A stretch of 64,000 nt of DNA from Anticarsia gemmatalis. Its lineage: Eukaryota; Arthropoda; Insecta; Lepidoptera; Erebidae. Of this stretch, positions 37,101 to 50,200 are shown piece by piece. The notes under the pieces are model-generated. The model had not been told where the DNA came from, did not search any database, and worked only from the letters and a program-made list of their open reading frames with translations. Numbering within the stretch: position 1 is the stretch's first letter; every line of letters begins with the position of its first letter. The translations under genes were made by a program, and so were the position numbers. The DNA lies in NCBI RefSeq assembly GCF_050436995.1, contig NC_134776.1, positions 18,517,001-18,581,000 on the forward strand, written 5' to 3'.

Positions 37101-40100
37101 TGTAAATCAAAATAGATTTTAATGTCTCGTAAAGACAAAAGAAATGTATGAAATATAGTTAACTTTAGAAAGCTTATTTTTTAACACTCAGTCTTTTTGT
37201 TCCAAACGTCCTGTATCAATTAATGTATCTAAAAATTGTGATCTCCGTATAAAAAGGTTGAATTTGATACTTTTTGGGATAATAAGTACAAAAAATAAAG
37301 ACGTCGTCAAATCTACATAATGTAGATTACATCTGTTCAGTGGGTGTACTATACTAGGTACGTATTAGTACGTAGTGTTTGCGTTTGTGAATGTGAACGA
37401 ATAAATCACACCCAGTTTTATCACGCTGTTGGCATTATACGTTATCTTAAAGGATATTTATTGATGGCCAATTTTCTGTATTACATCTTTGTGTTTTATT
37501 GTTTCCTTACCAGAATTATATCGATTCGCAGAGGGCATAATTTATTCGTTCACAACTTTATTTACTCGACTCAAGTAAAACGAGGCGTGTCTGTAATAGG
37601 TACAGAAAGTCCGATGTTCTGGATGCCTGATACTCTGTTGGTGGCGTACGGTTAATAAAGCGTTTTGATGGTGATTCTTTTCAGCATCGACCGAAATATA
37701 CTTATTTATAAAGTCACAATACAATTTTGACACAAGATTTTTAGTGGACGTTTCGATATCATATACCGCGTCAGTATTGATTTATAAACCAATACGAGTA
37801 TTGAAAGTGGCTGTTGAAAATCCTTTCGCCTTTACTGTTTAACGTATACGATTGTATACGCATTACACATATTCGCTGAAGTATGAAACCTTTAGTAAAC
37901 ATGTGCTTGTGTATAAGGAATAAAGTAAAAATGGTCCGAGCACTCGAAGATGAAATGATTTATGATTCTTAAAATGTAGCTGTTAGCTCGGAGATGCTAC
38001 TTTTGTGAATGATAATAAAGTAAGAAAATGTTGAAACTAAGGTTTTGATTGATGTATCGTAGAGCGGCTGCCTCTTCAGGTCAACGGGATAGTGGACGGG
38101 ATCAGGGGCGGTGTTATAGGAAATTGGAATGTGGGTAGGAAGGAGGGGTCTGTGGGACACTGTAGCCGTGGAGAAATGAGTATGAGGAGCTACAGTGACT
38201 GGGCAGGTCGGGAGCGTGTCCGTATGTCTCTATGCCATGATCGAACAGACCTATAAATAGAGACATGACCGGATCGCAAGAAGTGTTGTTACAGAATCGG
38301 CAGCAGCTGATAGGGATGAGTGGAGAAGAAAAAAAAAGAAGTGCCAGCTTACTTTGATGTTAACTTTACTGGTGTGGCTAAACCTCGCACGATTTATTAC
38401 GGGGACATATTTCATGCAAAGAATAGCAAGAGAGCAGACTTAAAGTCGACTAGCTACTGTCAATGATTGACTGGTGTTAAGTAGCGCGGCTTACAAATAC
38501 AGTACAATCACGTACACAATTATCGACTATACTATTCTTGGAGTTGTCATTACCAGTTAACATGACGACTGTGGCCCAATACTCAAATTCGCAAATTTTT
38601 AAGTTACGCGTAAGTCTCACGCTGGCACTGTCATTGTTGAGATTCACTCAAATGTTGTGTCGTTTGACCATTCAACCGTAGAATAGTATAGTAGACGTAA
38701 TTGCGAGCGTGTGGGTACTTAGCACTTAACAGCAGGTGGTCGCTGCTCGTCGCCACCTGCGGACCACATCGGTTCATTCCGCCCAAAGCCACGCGGGGCC
38801 GAACCTCTTTCCTAGTCTCTGTGTGCTATCAATCCTAATAAACCGATGTGTCAGTGTTTAGTGCTAGGTGTTAATTGATTAGTTTTGTTAATTTTTTCGC
38901 TTCAGTGCGAATTGTTGTTTTGCATAGGCTGTTGCTTTATTTTCTACATGCATTATTTTTAAACGATGTTAAACTTTCCGATAGAAAACCTTCCAACTAT
39001 TATTGCCACGCGTGGCTAACTTGATACCATCCTTAGGGTTGCCAACTTTGTAATTTAGTATTATTATTGATTTTTCGCTGTGTCTAAAACGTGTTTTTTT
39101 GTTTGTTTATCCAATGAGTATTTTTAAACGGGGGCCTAACAGATTTAACAGTACATAACAACTTTCCAAGAGAACGTGGCAACCCTCACTCCCGTAATGA
39201 GGTATTCTATGATTAAATGCCGACAATAGCCCCGTGTCGTATCACAGAATCTCTCACTAACATCACTTCGGCAGAAACTCACCGAAGTGATAATATGGGG
39301 GACTGCTTATTTACCCTAACAGACCGTAATCCATTCAAAACAATATGTAACTTTGTGTCAGCCCGACTATTAGCAGTAGCAGTATATTACTACTATCATA
39401 CGACTAATATTCATGGTCAAATATCAATAGCCTAAAGAAAAGAAAGAAAAACACGCTCTTTCCGTTGATTATTGCTACCGACACTTGGACCTGTCCAGAA
39501 AGTTACACATCCGTTTTTATCAGGACCGGGGGGTTGAGGACGAGAAACTAACGAGAAAGGGGATATTAAGAATAAAATAAATTTAAAAGAAAATTCAGCT
39601 CTTCAAATTTCGCTGAAGCTTAACAGCGAAAAATGAAGTGATATAATTAAAATGAATTGGGACAAGGGCAAAAACTTCACCAATTAGAGGTGATAGGAGT
39701 GATCTTCGAAAGGTGTTAAAGATATACTAGTCCTGTCGGTTTGCACATTCTTAGCATACCTGATTCCCTCCAGCACATCGGTTGGATCTGGGAATATCAC
39801 GTCAACAGTTCAATGTGTCCGTTCCAACTACAACCTTGCGGCCGTCGTCGTACTAACCACTATCATTGGCCTATTGCCGCTACGATCTTCAAAGAAGTCT
39901 GCTAGTCTAAAAGGGTCCCCCTCTAGAGCAATGAGGAGCTCTCACAACTGCCGTGACGATGTGATCGCCTTCGTCAGCTAGGCCAATCCTTACGCTAATG
40001 TACATCAACTGGTCAATGGTACACTAACAGGCGTAAATAGTTATTAGTCAAGCTGAACTGCAAGACGGCGCTTTGTTGCGTTGATCGACCGTGCCCGCGC

Positions 40101-40484
40101 CAGAGGCCGCTCCAACCAAGAGCGGGCACTCCTAACAGACACGGTGAAAATTAAGCAAAATTAAATAACGCTTAGGTACCTACTACATCTCTTAAGAATG
40201 AAATCATACTATAATAAAATAAGCTCTATTGTAATGAAACTGTAACTAAATTTTACGGACAACCTAATTTTTAAACGATCGAACGAAACTAACTGTTAAA
40301 TATTGAAAAGATATTGAATTCAAAAATTTGTTATTATTTTCAAGAACCCTACTCAAACAACATTATAACTCCAAATGAAAGGAAACCCCTATCCTCAAAT
40401 AAACAAGGAAAACACTAACCCAAAAAAAAATAATCTAACTGATAATTATACAAACTATTAACGGTTTTTATAAAAAAATAAACA
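34149..40484. other. Gene-poor intergenic stretch
   Basis: No coding exon could be supported. GC-richer islands occur at about 38.73-38.84 kb and 39.75-40.14 kb and could be transposon remnants or an untranslated first exon. The frames at 37344-37655, 35141-35425 and 39217-39435 lack recognisable content. Confidence 0.4.
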
Positions 40485-42070
40485 GAGTTTATTGAACAAT
40501 GATTTGAAACCAAAACTAAACATGAACCTAATGAATTAAACTGAACGAAATCTTTGTAACTGATTTTTTTGACGAACGACTTCATATGAAACGGAATGAT
40601 TGAAACGTGAAATGTAAAATGAAAACAATTGAAACTAGTTTCGAACAAATCAAAATTAATAGAAAAACGTTGTCAACTTAACTGATAATATTTTCCGCTG
40701 ATAACTAACAACTTAAACTAACTTAAGTCCTAAAACATAAGGTTTGGATATTGGATTGAAAATTTTATGGCCTGATTTGTGGGTGAATTTGAATACGAAA
40801 TTGGTTTTCTTTTACACATTTAACTGGCACCTGCCTATGAAAATTTTGAAAACACGCTGAAATGGCAGGCGGAGACTTGCCAACTCACAAACCCCAAGCA
40901 GGGACGTGAGCGGCTGAAGGACGGAGAGGTCTCGATAGACGTTAAGCTCTGATCACTCGCCTTAGCAAGATGCAATGACCGGCTCAACTGCCATCTTACG
41001 CTCCGTATCCGTCCTCCGAGCCGAGTGGGAGCTCTGCTCTTGCGACTCCTCTCTGGACGGCCAATGAAGGCAAGCCAGAGGCGGGGGACCGCTTCCTTGT
41101 CAGTTTTCACTCCGACCAGCCAACTAAGGCAAGCCGGAGATGAGGAAGGTGCCTTCCCCCTGGAGCACTCAGGTACCGCGGGGTCGCTACTGCCCGTCAC
41201 CTTGCCTCGAGGTGCCTTGCGGGGGCTCATTACTGCTGTTATTTTAAGCCCTGTACTTTAGTATGTGTAAATATGTAAAAGAAATACGTGAATTGTTAGT
41301 TAAAATTGATGACTTATCGCCGGACTAACTTATAACCTGAACTCATTAAGATAAGACATACAATTATAATACTGTAATAAAGCAAGATAATTTCAATAAT
41401 TAAATACGAAATAAGTTCGAACTTAATATGATTATAAATAAAATAATTTATTTTAATTTTAAATAATTTAGTTGTAAACGAAAGGTACGCATTACGCATT
41501 ATTAGTAACACTCGCGGCACGGGAGCCATCTGTGATGTAATATGGACGAGTATCGAGAGGATTTAAGCCGAAGACACTACTTTCTACAATAGTCGCGTAC
41601 TCCGCGATCTGCTCGACAATTGTAAAAAAATAAGTACTGGAACGTCAGTGCATTGTCTTCAAACGTTGGTTGTTGTGACGTTAAAGAGTGCCGCTCGATA
41701 CGAGCGCTACACACGCATTCCCGTCCGCGTAGGTATTGATTGAGATCTCATCTGCGTACTAAATTGCACCTCCGCGCCCACGGCATATCCAAAGTAACGG
41801 TCAACTAAAATATTGAATCACCTTACTCTATCATTATTTAGCCTAGTATTGTATCTTACTGTTGGGCAAAGGCCTCTCCGTATTTCCAGACATCTGAGAT
41901 GTTTTCTAGTTCTGGCTATCCACATAGGAACGCATCTTAATCGTTCCACTCCGTTTGGGCTTTCTATTGTTTCGAGTTATTTCACTTCACACAAACGGCT
42001 GGTAAAACTTGCCCATCTACCTCTTTCCTACACTTTGTGATGTTATTCATACTCAACTTTTGCCTTACCT
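40485..42070. repeat. Tandem duplication, copy 1
   Basis: Nearly identical to 42655-44216, at an offset of 2146 bp through most of its length. It holds a GC-rich block (41000-41240) in which CCAATGAAGGCAAGCC and CCAACTAAGGCAAGCC form an internal short duplication. The block is followed by AT-rich sequence, and GTTGGGCAAAGGCCTCTCC lies near 41861. Open frames inside (40835-41230 minus, 41025-41261 plus) are shared by both copies but look like accidental reading of a transposon-like block. Confidence 0.85.
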
Positions 42071-42074
42071 ACGT

Positions 42075-42655
42075 GATACGAAACCTAAACATGAACGTAA
42101 TGAACAAAACTCGACGAAGTTTTTGAAACTGATTTTAGAAGGAAAAGAAGACTATTTGGTAAACAGATGAAACTGACTATTTATTGAACAATGATTGGAA
42201 ACAAAAAATTAACATGAACTAAATGAAATCTTTGTAACTGATTTTTGAACGTGTAACTGGAATAAAAACTGTTTAACACGGCGACGTAACAAACTGTTCA
42301 TTGAACGATGATTTAAAACGAAAAATTAACGCGAACGCAATGAATAAAACTGAACGAAAACTTTGTAACGAATGACTTGAAAAAAAAAATTGTGATGCAA
42401 TTAACTATTTATTCAACAATGATTTGAAACGAAAACTAAACATAAACGCGATGAATAAAACTGAACAAAACCTTAACGAATTACCTGAAGAAAAAAATAC
42501 TATTTAATATTGTGATGAAACTAACTTTCTACTGAACAATGATTTGAAACGAAAAAATTACGCGAACGCAATGAAAGAAACTAAACGAAACTTTGTAACT
42601 AAATTTTTATCTTATTATTAAAAAAAATGAAACTAACATGACCACGTAACTAACT
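42075..42655. repeat. Minisatellite, about five units of roughly 110-125 bp
   Basis: Units share the frame ATTGAACAATGATTTGAAAC, then AACGCAATGAATAAAACTGA, then CTTTGTAACTGATTTT, with variable A-rich ends. One further unit starts each flanking large repeat (40485 and 42655). The minisatellite therefore probably mediated the large duplication. Confidence 0.75.
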
Positions 42656-44216
42656 GTTTATAATACGATGATTTGAAACAGAAACTAAACATGAACCTAA
42701 TGAATGAAACTAAACGAAATCTTTGTAACTGATTTATTTAACGAATTACTTTATGAAACGTGAAATGTATAAGGAAAACAATTGAAACTAGTTTCGAACA
42801 AATCAAAATTAATAGAAAAACGTTGTCAACTTAACTGATATTATTTTCCGCTGATAACTAACAACTTAAACTAACTTAAGACCTAAAACATAAGGTTTGG
42901 ATATTGGATTGAAAATTTTATGGCCTGATTTGTGGGTGAATTTGAATACGAAATTGGTTTTCTTTTACACATTTAACTGGCACCTGCCTATAAAAATTTT
43001 GAAAACACGCTAAAAATAGCAGGCGGAGACTTGCCAACTCACAAACCCCAAGCAGGGACGTGAGCGGCTGAAGGACGGAGAGGTCTCAATGGACGTTAAG
43101 CTCAGCCTTAGCAAGATGCAATGACCGGCTCAACTGCCATCTTACGCTCCGTATCCGTCCTCCGAGCAGAGTGGGAGCTCTGCTCTTGCGACTCCTCTCT
43201 GGACGGCCAATGAAGGCAAGCCAGAGGCGGGGGACCGCTTCCTCGTCAGTTTTCACTCCGACCAGCCAACTAAGGCAAGCCGGAGATGAGGAAGGTGCCT
43301 TCCCCCTGGAGCACTCAGGTACCGCGGGGTCGCTACTGCCCGTCACCTTGCCTCGAGGTGCCTTGCGGGGGCTCATTACTGCTGTTATTTTAAGCCCTGT
43401 ACTTTAGTATGTGTAAATATGTAAAAGAAATACGTGAATTGTTAGTTAAAATTGATGACTTTTTGCCGGACTAATTTATAACCTGAACTCATTAAGATAA
43501 GACATACAATTATAATACTGTAATAAAGCAAGATCATTTCAATAATTAAATACGAAATAAGTTCGAACTTAATATGATTTTAAATAAAATAATTTATTTT
43601 AATTTTAAATAATTTTGTTGTAAACGAAAGGTACGCATTACGCATTATTAGTAACACTCGCGGCACGGGAGCCATCTGTGATGTAATATGGACGAGTATC
43701 GAGAGGATTTAAGCTGAAGACACTACTTTCTACAATAGTCGCGTACTCCGCGATCTGCTCGACAATTGTAAAAAGATAAGTACTGGAACGTCAGTGCATT
43801 GTCTTCAAACGTTGGTTGTTGTGACGTTAAAGAGTGCCGCTCGATACGAGCGCTACACACGCATTCCCGTCCGCGTAGGTATTGATTGAGATCTCATCTG
43901 CGTACTAAATTGCACCTCCGCGCCCACGGCATATCCAAAGTAACGGTCAACTAAAATATTGAATCACCTTACTCTATCATTATTTAGCCTAGTATTGTAT
44001 CTTACTGTTGGGCAAAGGCCTCTCCGTATTTCCAGACATCTGAGTTATTATTTAGTTCTGGCTATCCACATAGGAACGCATCTTAATCGTTCCACTCCGT
44101 TTGGGCTTTCTATTGTTTCGAGTTATTTCACTTCACACAAACGGCTGGTATAACATGCCCATCTACCTCTTTCTTACACTTCGTGATGTTACTCATGCCT
44201 AACTTTTACTTAACCT
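42655..44216. repeat. Tandem duplication, copy 2
   Basis: It matches copy 1 with only scattered substitutions and small indels. For example, copy 1 has nine extra bases, TGATCACTC, near 40951, and copy 2 has small changes near 44045. The GC-rich block (43146-43386) and all landmarks appear in the same order. Confidence 0.85.
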
Positions 44217-47200
44217 AATTAGCCTATTATTTTTTGTATTTTTTTTATTTTTAATTAAATCATACTTATAATTATTTGAAATATACTTCATCTTTCCTTA
44301 ACTAATACATAGATACAGATTAGATAACAAAAATCAGATGCTAAAATAGCTTGTCGAATGGCGAGATCGCTTATAAAAGATTCGTAGCTAGAATTAATTA
44401 GACAAAACCTACTATAGGTCCTTTATCCCCTTACAACCGCACAAATCACTTTCACACATACATGTACATCACTGAAACCTCTATAATAGACATTGTCAAA
44501 ATTTCATAAAATTTACTAATCAATTGAAATATATAGACACTTATTACAACTACTAAAACGAAGATCGCACAAGTCGTTAGGACGCTTGAAAGACTCGTTC
44601 AGGAAATAATTACAATAATCATATTCCGAATGTTGTTAGGTTGTCGTCAGCGACAACTGCGACAAGAATTACTTGATTATATCTAGGAGTATCAGTTCAG
44701 TGTGCGCAATGAGAATATTGTGATATGTGTGGAGTGTTGCGGCGAGTAGAATGCGATGTCTGCGCCCGCGCATCACGCACGTCATTCCCGCGCGCGGATC
44801 ACACTTCTCATCCTCTGGGAGTCTCATCGTCAGAATACAAATGCTCTTTCGACTATCACTTCACAGTCACTCTCTGAACACTTAGACGGGTGTTATCATG
44901 TCAATTGTGTAGCGGTGCGTCGCACGCGATAGTTACAATGTGACCGGCACGATCGGACCTATACACGCGCTGTGGGCTCATATGCGATGGAGGACACATT
45001 CTTGTTTATCATGTTGGTGATTAAGATGATTTAGAAACAGATTTTAATCCTCTATGTAGAAACTATATGTTTGGAAAGAAGTGAGAGTGAGAGGTCAAGG
45101 AAATGGAAAATTATTGATTACAGATTGTTGAAGTTTTGTACAGATGAGAACTTTAGACAGCGACCAGATGGAAAATGAACGAATAGCGCGTCAATTGAAT
45201 TGATTCGGTGGGACCACACATCTAGACTGGCCCTAGACAATATAGACAAAGATACACTTAATGCTATGACTGTTTGATATACACCAAGAATATTATTTAT
45301 TTATATGTATATTATTATGAATTTTAAATCGACACACATAATATTCTCTGTACAAAACAGTAACTATTAATTAATTGAATTTTTAAATTTGTGTGAACTA
45401 GTACCTGTTATTTTACAAATCTATGTGAACATCAAGTGACAAGTAAATAGCCAAGTGTGAATTTAAAATAAAGATCGCATTAAATAAAAATATTTGTTAT
45501 TTTACAATATGAGTCAGCCTGAGAGCAAGATAGAATACGAAATAAACTAGATGATATTGAATGTTATTTGAACAACTCACACGCGACCGATTGGAGATTT
45601 GTAAATTAATCGAGAATAAGATCCGAGATTTGGATATGTCTTTAGAGAAAAATAAAGTCTAACATAGATTTAATTGTAGAGAAAGAATAATGAAACCAAA
45701 TACTGTAAATTTAGTCCAGGTTTCACCACAACTCCTGAATAACTATCAGTTAGCTTACCAGATAGAATTTTGACACATTTTTCCTTTAATCTGGCATTTA
45801 GAAATGTCAAATGTGTTTCAAACAAATATTACGAATAGGGGCATATTTTTATTGTAATGCGATCCAGATAAAACTACTTTTTAATTTATGAATAATACTG
45901 CTATATCGAATTGGGATTTTGAAAATAATAATATAATCGGAAGCCCAATTGTGATTTGTCCAACACTTGGAATACTGACTACTACTTTCAAAAGAGCATA
46001 ACGATTGTAACTATTCGTAACTCAAGCGAACAATTCGAAACTAACAGACTAAATTATATAATATAAAGAATAAACTGATATAATAATAACGCAAAAAGTA
46101 ACTGTCAATTTGGGAAAAACATTATTACATGTCAAATGAAAGATTAATATGCCAAAATGTTGTAAAAAAGAAAATAATAAATGATATAAGTACCACGGGC
46201 CGTGCCGCGGCACATCTATATATTAAGGCACACGTTGGCGTAATGTCATAGCGCTCTCAACAAATCATAGAAAAGAAACATAATACATAAATGATAGGAG
46301 AACAATGAAACTAACGTACAGAGTCAGTATTGAAATGTTGTTATTGTGATGTTAACGATGTCTCAGACTGTATCTGCTGAACATTCGTATGTTTTATTTC
46401 CTAGTCTTTAGTTCTACGGTGGTCTAATCGACGCCGAGACCACGCGGCAATTTTGATTAAAACAGTTAACTACGTATATGGAAGACACTGGATTTGGTTG
46501 TCTCGTATGTGGGAAGGACCTAAGCGATTCATCTAAAACTTAAAATACTGCGATAATGGCTTCATGATTCGTCTTAACGTGTGTTTTGATACCTATGGAT
46601 TGTGAACTATTGACTAACATCAGATTTGTACCGCTACGAATAACTTACAAGCGATCTTATTGGCGAGTGAGGCGATGACTATAATTTAATTACACAATAC
46701 AGTTACTTGAAAGACCGAAACATTGATTTTTTATTCATTGTGAGCCGAAAATATACTTTTATTAAATACGAAATTGCTTGTTGCACGTAATTTTAATCGC
46801 TTATTATAGTATCACTCCCCCTTACACACACATGCACACATATCAAACACTCACACACATAACAAACATTAAATAATACTAAACCGGCCTGATACAAGAA
46901 GGATTACTCCATTTAAGATCATAAACAAAAATATCGAATTACTTTCAATCTATGTATAGATTTCAATTTGTAATTTTGTGCCGTTTCTATTTGTAAAAAT
47001 AAACTTATTAGAATATTTTTGACGGACAGAACTAGTGTTAATGAGGGTTAAAGTTTATTGATTAATATATTTTATATTTTGCGAAATGTTATTAATTTGG
47101 TAAAATTAAGGTGAACCTTAAGGAGTAACGTATTTTTCTGTTCTTATTGAATAAAATAATTAAATATAGCAAAAAGAAAACTAAAAACACATTATAGCTA

Positions 47201-50200
47201 TGAAAATAGAAAACCCTATTCTAACATTACGTTTGCCCGTAAATTTATATGCACTATCTTATTCCACTAACTACACTAAATCCAGGCGCGGCCTCACGGA
47301 ACGCAGAGCGTATCCGACAGACTTAATGCTAATTTACTAGCTAAACTTACGACTAATCAAGTACATAGGGACAATTTGAGTATCGATCGTTCTCATAAAT
47401 GCGCACCTTCGATGTTAAAGACACTACCTACTCGTAATTATTGCACCTAGCACCGGAGAGGGCGCGGGCCGAGCTCCTGCCTTGTGTCGGAAGATGCCGA
47501 CTGATTGCGCTGCCGGAATACCTACAGAGCTCATACGTACGTTCCTAAATGAAAAACCGCCTTCGCTTTTTTAAGATAATTGGGAATGTGGATCGATATT
47601 AATTTGAAGAAGTAAACAACTGAAATTGAAATTTCTATCCCAATGCGTCACTGTATTTATCCCAACAGTGGGCGATGAGGTCGTCACTCCACAACGCCTT
47701 TAATTTCCCTGAACACTAATGGTGAATGATATACTATGTAAACTATAAATCTAATGAAATATGCTAGTTAATGGGAGAAAATCATTTGGGGGAGAGAACT
47801 GAGAAAAAAGTGGGGAGCAAGGTCATGTCCAAACTATGTCAAAAAGTACACGATAAAAACGAAGTGGGTGAACGACAATTCAAAATTTTGATTCAAATTA
47901 TAATCGTGGAATAAAAAAGGATTATGAAATGTACCTAATTAATGTAATAAAAAAACTTCGTTGAATGTCAACAAACTAAATGTATCTTAAAACTAATGAA
48001 TAGTAAAAAAGTAACAATTAACTATTTTTTGGATCGAAAGTTCAGAAAAAAAAAAGTTTACGAGAGAAACAATATATTTTAACTTAGTTCGTAATAATTT
48101 TAGTAAAGATTTGGCCAGTATTTTGAAAATAAATTCGAATGAAAGCTGACATTCAACGGTAAGGACCCTAAGACGTGCAGGGTCATTGCACCTCGTTTGT
48201 TAGGGGCACTAGCACAGCGGAAAATTATTGAACTCAATAAAAAGCAAGTGCCAATATTGTCGGAATAATTTGATGGGATGATTTTTAGAGTTTATTCAGC
48301 GATCATAGATTCTTAAAACATGGACTGTAATTGAGTGAAAGTAATATGTTTTCGTAAATATTTCAAAAGTTACGTGCCAAAGAATAAAATGAGAAATTAA
48401 ATTGGAATATTGTAGTTTGAAAAAAGTCCAAAAGAAAATCAATTTTGTTTTTTTAAGACACAAATAATAATTACCCGTGAATTATTGTTTAAATTGATTA
48501 AATAAATTGTTCGATTGACGAAACATTTTCGATGTAATAAAAAAATAAATTGATTCAAGGAATATGGTATAATTTTGATGGATTTGGAAAAGCTAGTGCT
48601 GTGCCCAGGTGCGGACTGATTGCAGTGACAGAAAAACACTGCCACTGGGCGATGGGGTCGTCACATCCCTACGCCGGGTCAATAAAATGTTATGAAAAAT
48701 GTGTACTACATTATATATAATTAACCCTTTGCACTTAATGTCTCAAGTACCTACTATAACTTATTATTGCACTTCGGTGTTATTGCAAAAACGGCCTGAT
48801 TGTAAACACTTAAATGTATTATTGCATTTAACGCCCGTAGAATTCATCAAATTTTAAATCGAAACAGTTATGATTTTTGTATTCTTGACTGATTGTACGA
48901 TGAATTGTCTTATGATACATGAGTAAGACAAAATCCAAAGGGTTTGTTTATATTAAGAAACGCATGAGGACCTTAACTATGAACATAGTGAGTGGTATAT
49001 GAGTGTGGTTTATAATGATGTATTTACATTTATCTATTATAACTTAATTATTTATTTCCGTGTTCCGATATTATGTTTGTATTTACAACTACTTGCTTAA
49101 CCTACTTAAATACTGATTGGTGTTTATTGTGTACTCCTTTGATATTTACATTTATTACTAGATATATACTATGCTTATAAACCTAGTGGTGTTCATCCCC
49201 TTTACCTTACTAGTGAATTTATTATTCTATGTGCGAAATAACGAACAAAAATCCACTTTTAATTTGAAACTATAATGTCGATATTTTGGAAATTGGGATC
49301 GTTCCGAAAATAGTCACACAGTCTCGGAATAAGGTGTTACAGCAATAGATAAAAAGTAGATGTTTTAGAATTATCTTCGTAGAGATTACAATGATCGTAA
49401 TTAAATGCGAAAATTAAAATTGTTTGTTTAGAGACTAATTTTGTTAAGACTTCGATATAAGTCGAGGAGTTATTATCAGGGTTTTAGAGAAATTCGGAAA
49501 ACTTAAAACAGAGTTGGTCTATTTCGTCTTTCTTCCGGAAGTAGACTTTGCGTGTTCAAACGGCAAAGCCATGTTATCTTATACGTCCCAGCTTATTATA
49601 AAGAATTACAAAATGCGAAATAAAGACGAGAGGACGTAGGGGAAGGGACAAAAATTAAAAGTGAATGCGTCAGTCGCGACGTATAAGATTACAGGGACTA
49701 AGGAGAGAGAGACGTTACATTCTGTTGACAGTCGCCGAGCAACTATAAGTTAAGTTACTAAAGTTTACATCGAAATTGCGAACTGAGTCGCACGAGTGAC
49801 TGATATAAAAAATTATCGCTGTATATACTGGTGACTGTTGACAGTCACAGTGTGTGACTATTCGTATCTTAGACCTGTTTGTATTATTGTGATAAAATAA
49901 AAGGGATAGCACGCACTGATTTTTAAATCTTCAAACACTTTTATTGCACATTTTATTATGACCTCGGTATAGGACCCTCGAAAACTTTTCTTAACCCATA
50001 TTTGACGAAATTGTAATATTTTAGTATTTTCTTAATTTAATGTCCTAACCTGAGACCTTTCTGCTTTTAGAATACTACAGTACTGGATATTGAACACTTG
50101 TCTGTCACGCGTATTTATTTTTATAAAGGATTTCGATTTGGTAATAAAGATGTGTCGAAGTACAAATTTATGGCATACTTGTGTGCTTTAACGGAGGCCT

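Noticed and set aside
40835..43407. The 78- to 131-codon frames in the duplicated GC-rich block
   Set aside because: They are present in both copies because the DNA is duplicated. Overlapping frames on both strands and the lack of any domain argue against coding.
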